Source of the DNA: Amoebophrya sp. AT5.2
Lineage: Eukaryota > Sar > Dinophyceae > Syndiniales > Amoebophryaceae
Direction of reading: 5' to 3'
Length of the DNA: 16,873 nucleotides
NCBI GenBank assembly: GCA_005223375.1
Contig: RXOD01004960.1
Location: 1 to 16,873 of the forward strand
Each line of letters begins with the position of its first letter. The first letter of the stretch is position 1. The notes beneath the pieces were generated by a model. That model was not told where the DNA came from, searched no databases, and saw only the letters and a list, made by a program, of their open reading frames with translations. This document shows positions 15,911 to 16,873 of this stretch, in pieces. A program made the position numbers and the translations under genes.

Positions 15911-16762
15911 GTTACTCAGCCAACGGGGGAGTCAAGGGGCGGGGCCCCAGACTAGTAAAGAACTTTCCAAGAACTTTAAAAAGGAGAGCGCAGCGGCAGT
16001 GTGAATTTTGTCTGGCAAAACTTTACAAGCGGCAACCGAACTGAGGCCGGCGACGACTTGTCCGGAAAAACTTTCAAACGCCCACGCGTCTCAAGCGGTA
16101 GGCTAGGGCCATTCTGGACGCCCATGATGCTATCGGTTAACCTTTTCGGGCCGCCGCTGTGCTGGCCGCATTTCAGAGGCCCACGAGGCTTTGCGTTAAC
16201 TCTTTTGGGCCATAGCTATCATGAGTGCACTTTTGGCTATTCCGGCTCCTTTGGAGCCACGCGGCCTCGCCGCGCCAGCGAATCCATCAGAACTTTAAAA
16301 GTGGCCACAAAGTGGCCGCTTTCTGGCAGCTATCCCGCAAGCTATGGTGGATCCCAGACGTCTTCAGCTTTGGAAGTTCTTGCGAAGTCATTTTAAAGTT
16401 TTTTTAAAGTTCTGGGACTTTCGGGGCAGTGGCAAAAATAGCCAAAAGTGCATCCATGATAGCTATGGCCCAAAAAAGTTAACGCAAAGCCTCATGGGTC
16501 TCTGAAATGCGGCCAGCACAGCGGCGGCGCAAAAGTGTTAACCGATGCTATCACGGGCGTCCAGAATGGCCCTAATCTACCGCTTGAGACGCGTGGGCCT
16601 TTAGGAGTTTTTCCGGACATGTCGTCGCCTCGGTTCGGTTGCCGCTTTTCAAGTTTTTTCAGGTAAAATTCACATTGCCGCTGCGCTCTCCTTTTAAAGT
16701 TCTTGCAAAGTTCTCGACTAGTCTCAAGGCTGCCAGTTTGATACCCCCGTTGTCTGAGTAAC
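15911..16762. mobile_element. 852-bp foldback (long inverted-repeat) element
   Basis: Left arm 15911-16241 and right arm 16438-16762 are imperfect reverse complements (about 330 bp each, most positions matching by eye) around a spacer of about 196 bp. The ends are GTTACTCAG and CTGAGTAAC. CCAG flanks both sides (15907-15910 and 16763-16766), consistent with a 4-bp target-site duplication. The element begins GT, and with its right flank reads through to CCAG, so it could also be removed as an intron. Words like GAACTTTAAAA recur in both orientations inside it. No transposase is encoded, so it looks non-autonomous. The frame at 16001-16396 crosses the left arm and spacer and is not a gene. Confidence 0.8.
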
Positions 16763-16797
16763 CCAGGTATGTTTTCTATAGGTTCCTGTTCCTTGCG

Positions 16798-16868
16798 CTC
16801 GTCTAGCGGCCATGCAGTAGTGAGGCGTCACCCACAGAGACTGCATGGTAAGCCACCTGCTAGACGAG
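16798..16868. repeat. Interrupted hairpin at the right edge of the window
   Basis: CTCGTCTAGC (16798-16807) pairs with GCTAGACGAG (16859-16868), and CCATGCAGT (16810-16818) pairs with ACTGCATGG (16840-16848). The right arm carries about 10 extra bases between the two paired blocks. It may be a small terminal-inverted-repeat element. Confidence 0.7.
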
Positions 16869-16873
16869 GAGAG

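Noticed and set aside
16001..16396. 131-codon ORF in the right-hand region.
   Set aside because: It lies across one arm and the spacer of the foldback element and has no coding bias.

Overview
The window looks like nuclear DNA of a protist-type eukaryote. Several genes need spliceosomal GT-AG introns of about 80-250 bp. Coding stretches are GC-rich at third codon positions and the DNA between them is more AT-rich. Proteins carry long low-complexity insertions, and TAA, TAG and TGA all end recognisable or plausible reading frames, so the code looks standard. No bacterial operon signals, tRNA, rRNA or CRISPR array were seen. Large insertions in conserved proteins and inverted-repeat elements would fit an alveolate (dinoflagellate, syndinian or perkinsid type), but that placement is an inference from style, not from a marker gene.

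Layout, left to right. 31-492: end of a Lys/Glu-rich gene open to the window edge. 945-3335: METTL9-type protein-histidine methyltransferase with an N-terminal zinc-finger-like motif and large disordered insertions. 4090-5091: membrane-anchored protein of unknown function with signs of a compensated frameshift. 5092-6051: non-coding, with short tandem repeats. 6052-6326 (+) and 6298-6857 (-): two small, tentative, convergent spliced genes. 7420-11838: a large secreted, glycosylation-prone protein with a possible galactose-binding (discoidin/fucolectin-like) domain, probably two exons of one gene. 12493-12690: short Cys-containing exon ending at a splice-donor-like site. 12691-14215: mostly non-coding, with dispersed short repeats and a possible small zinc-binding ORF. 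14216-15870: a five-exon SLC25 carrier closest to the peroxisomal PMP34/SLC25A17 group. 15911-16762: an 852-bp foldback element with GT...AG ends and a CCAG flank duplication, followed by another hairpin at 16798-16868.

Nearly all convincing genes are on the plus strand. They do not form an obvious pathway: a protein methyltransferase, a peroxisomal-type carrier and a secreted lectin-like protein are independent eukaryotic functions. The strongest unexplained structures are the foldback element at the right end, a 25-bp inverted repeat inside the secreted-protein exon, a hairpin-packed carrier intron, and the frame-switched block in the 4090-5091 gene. No complete new system was identified.
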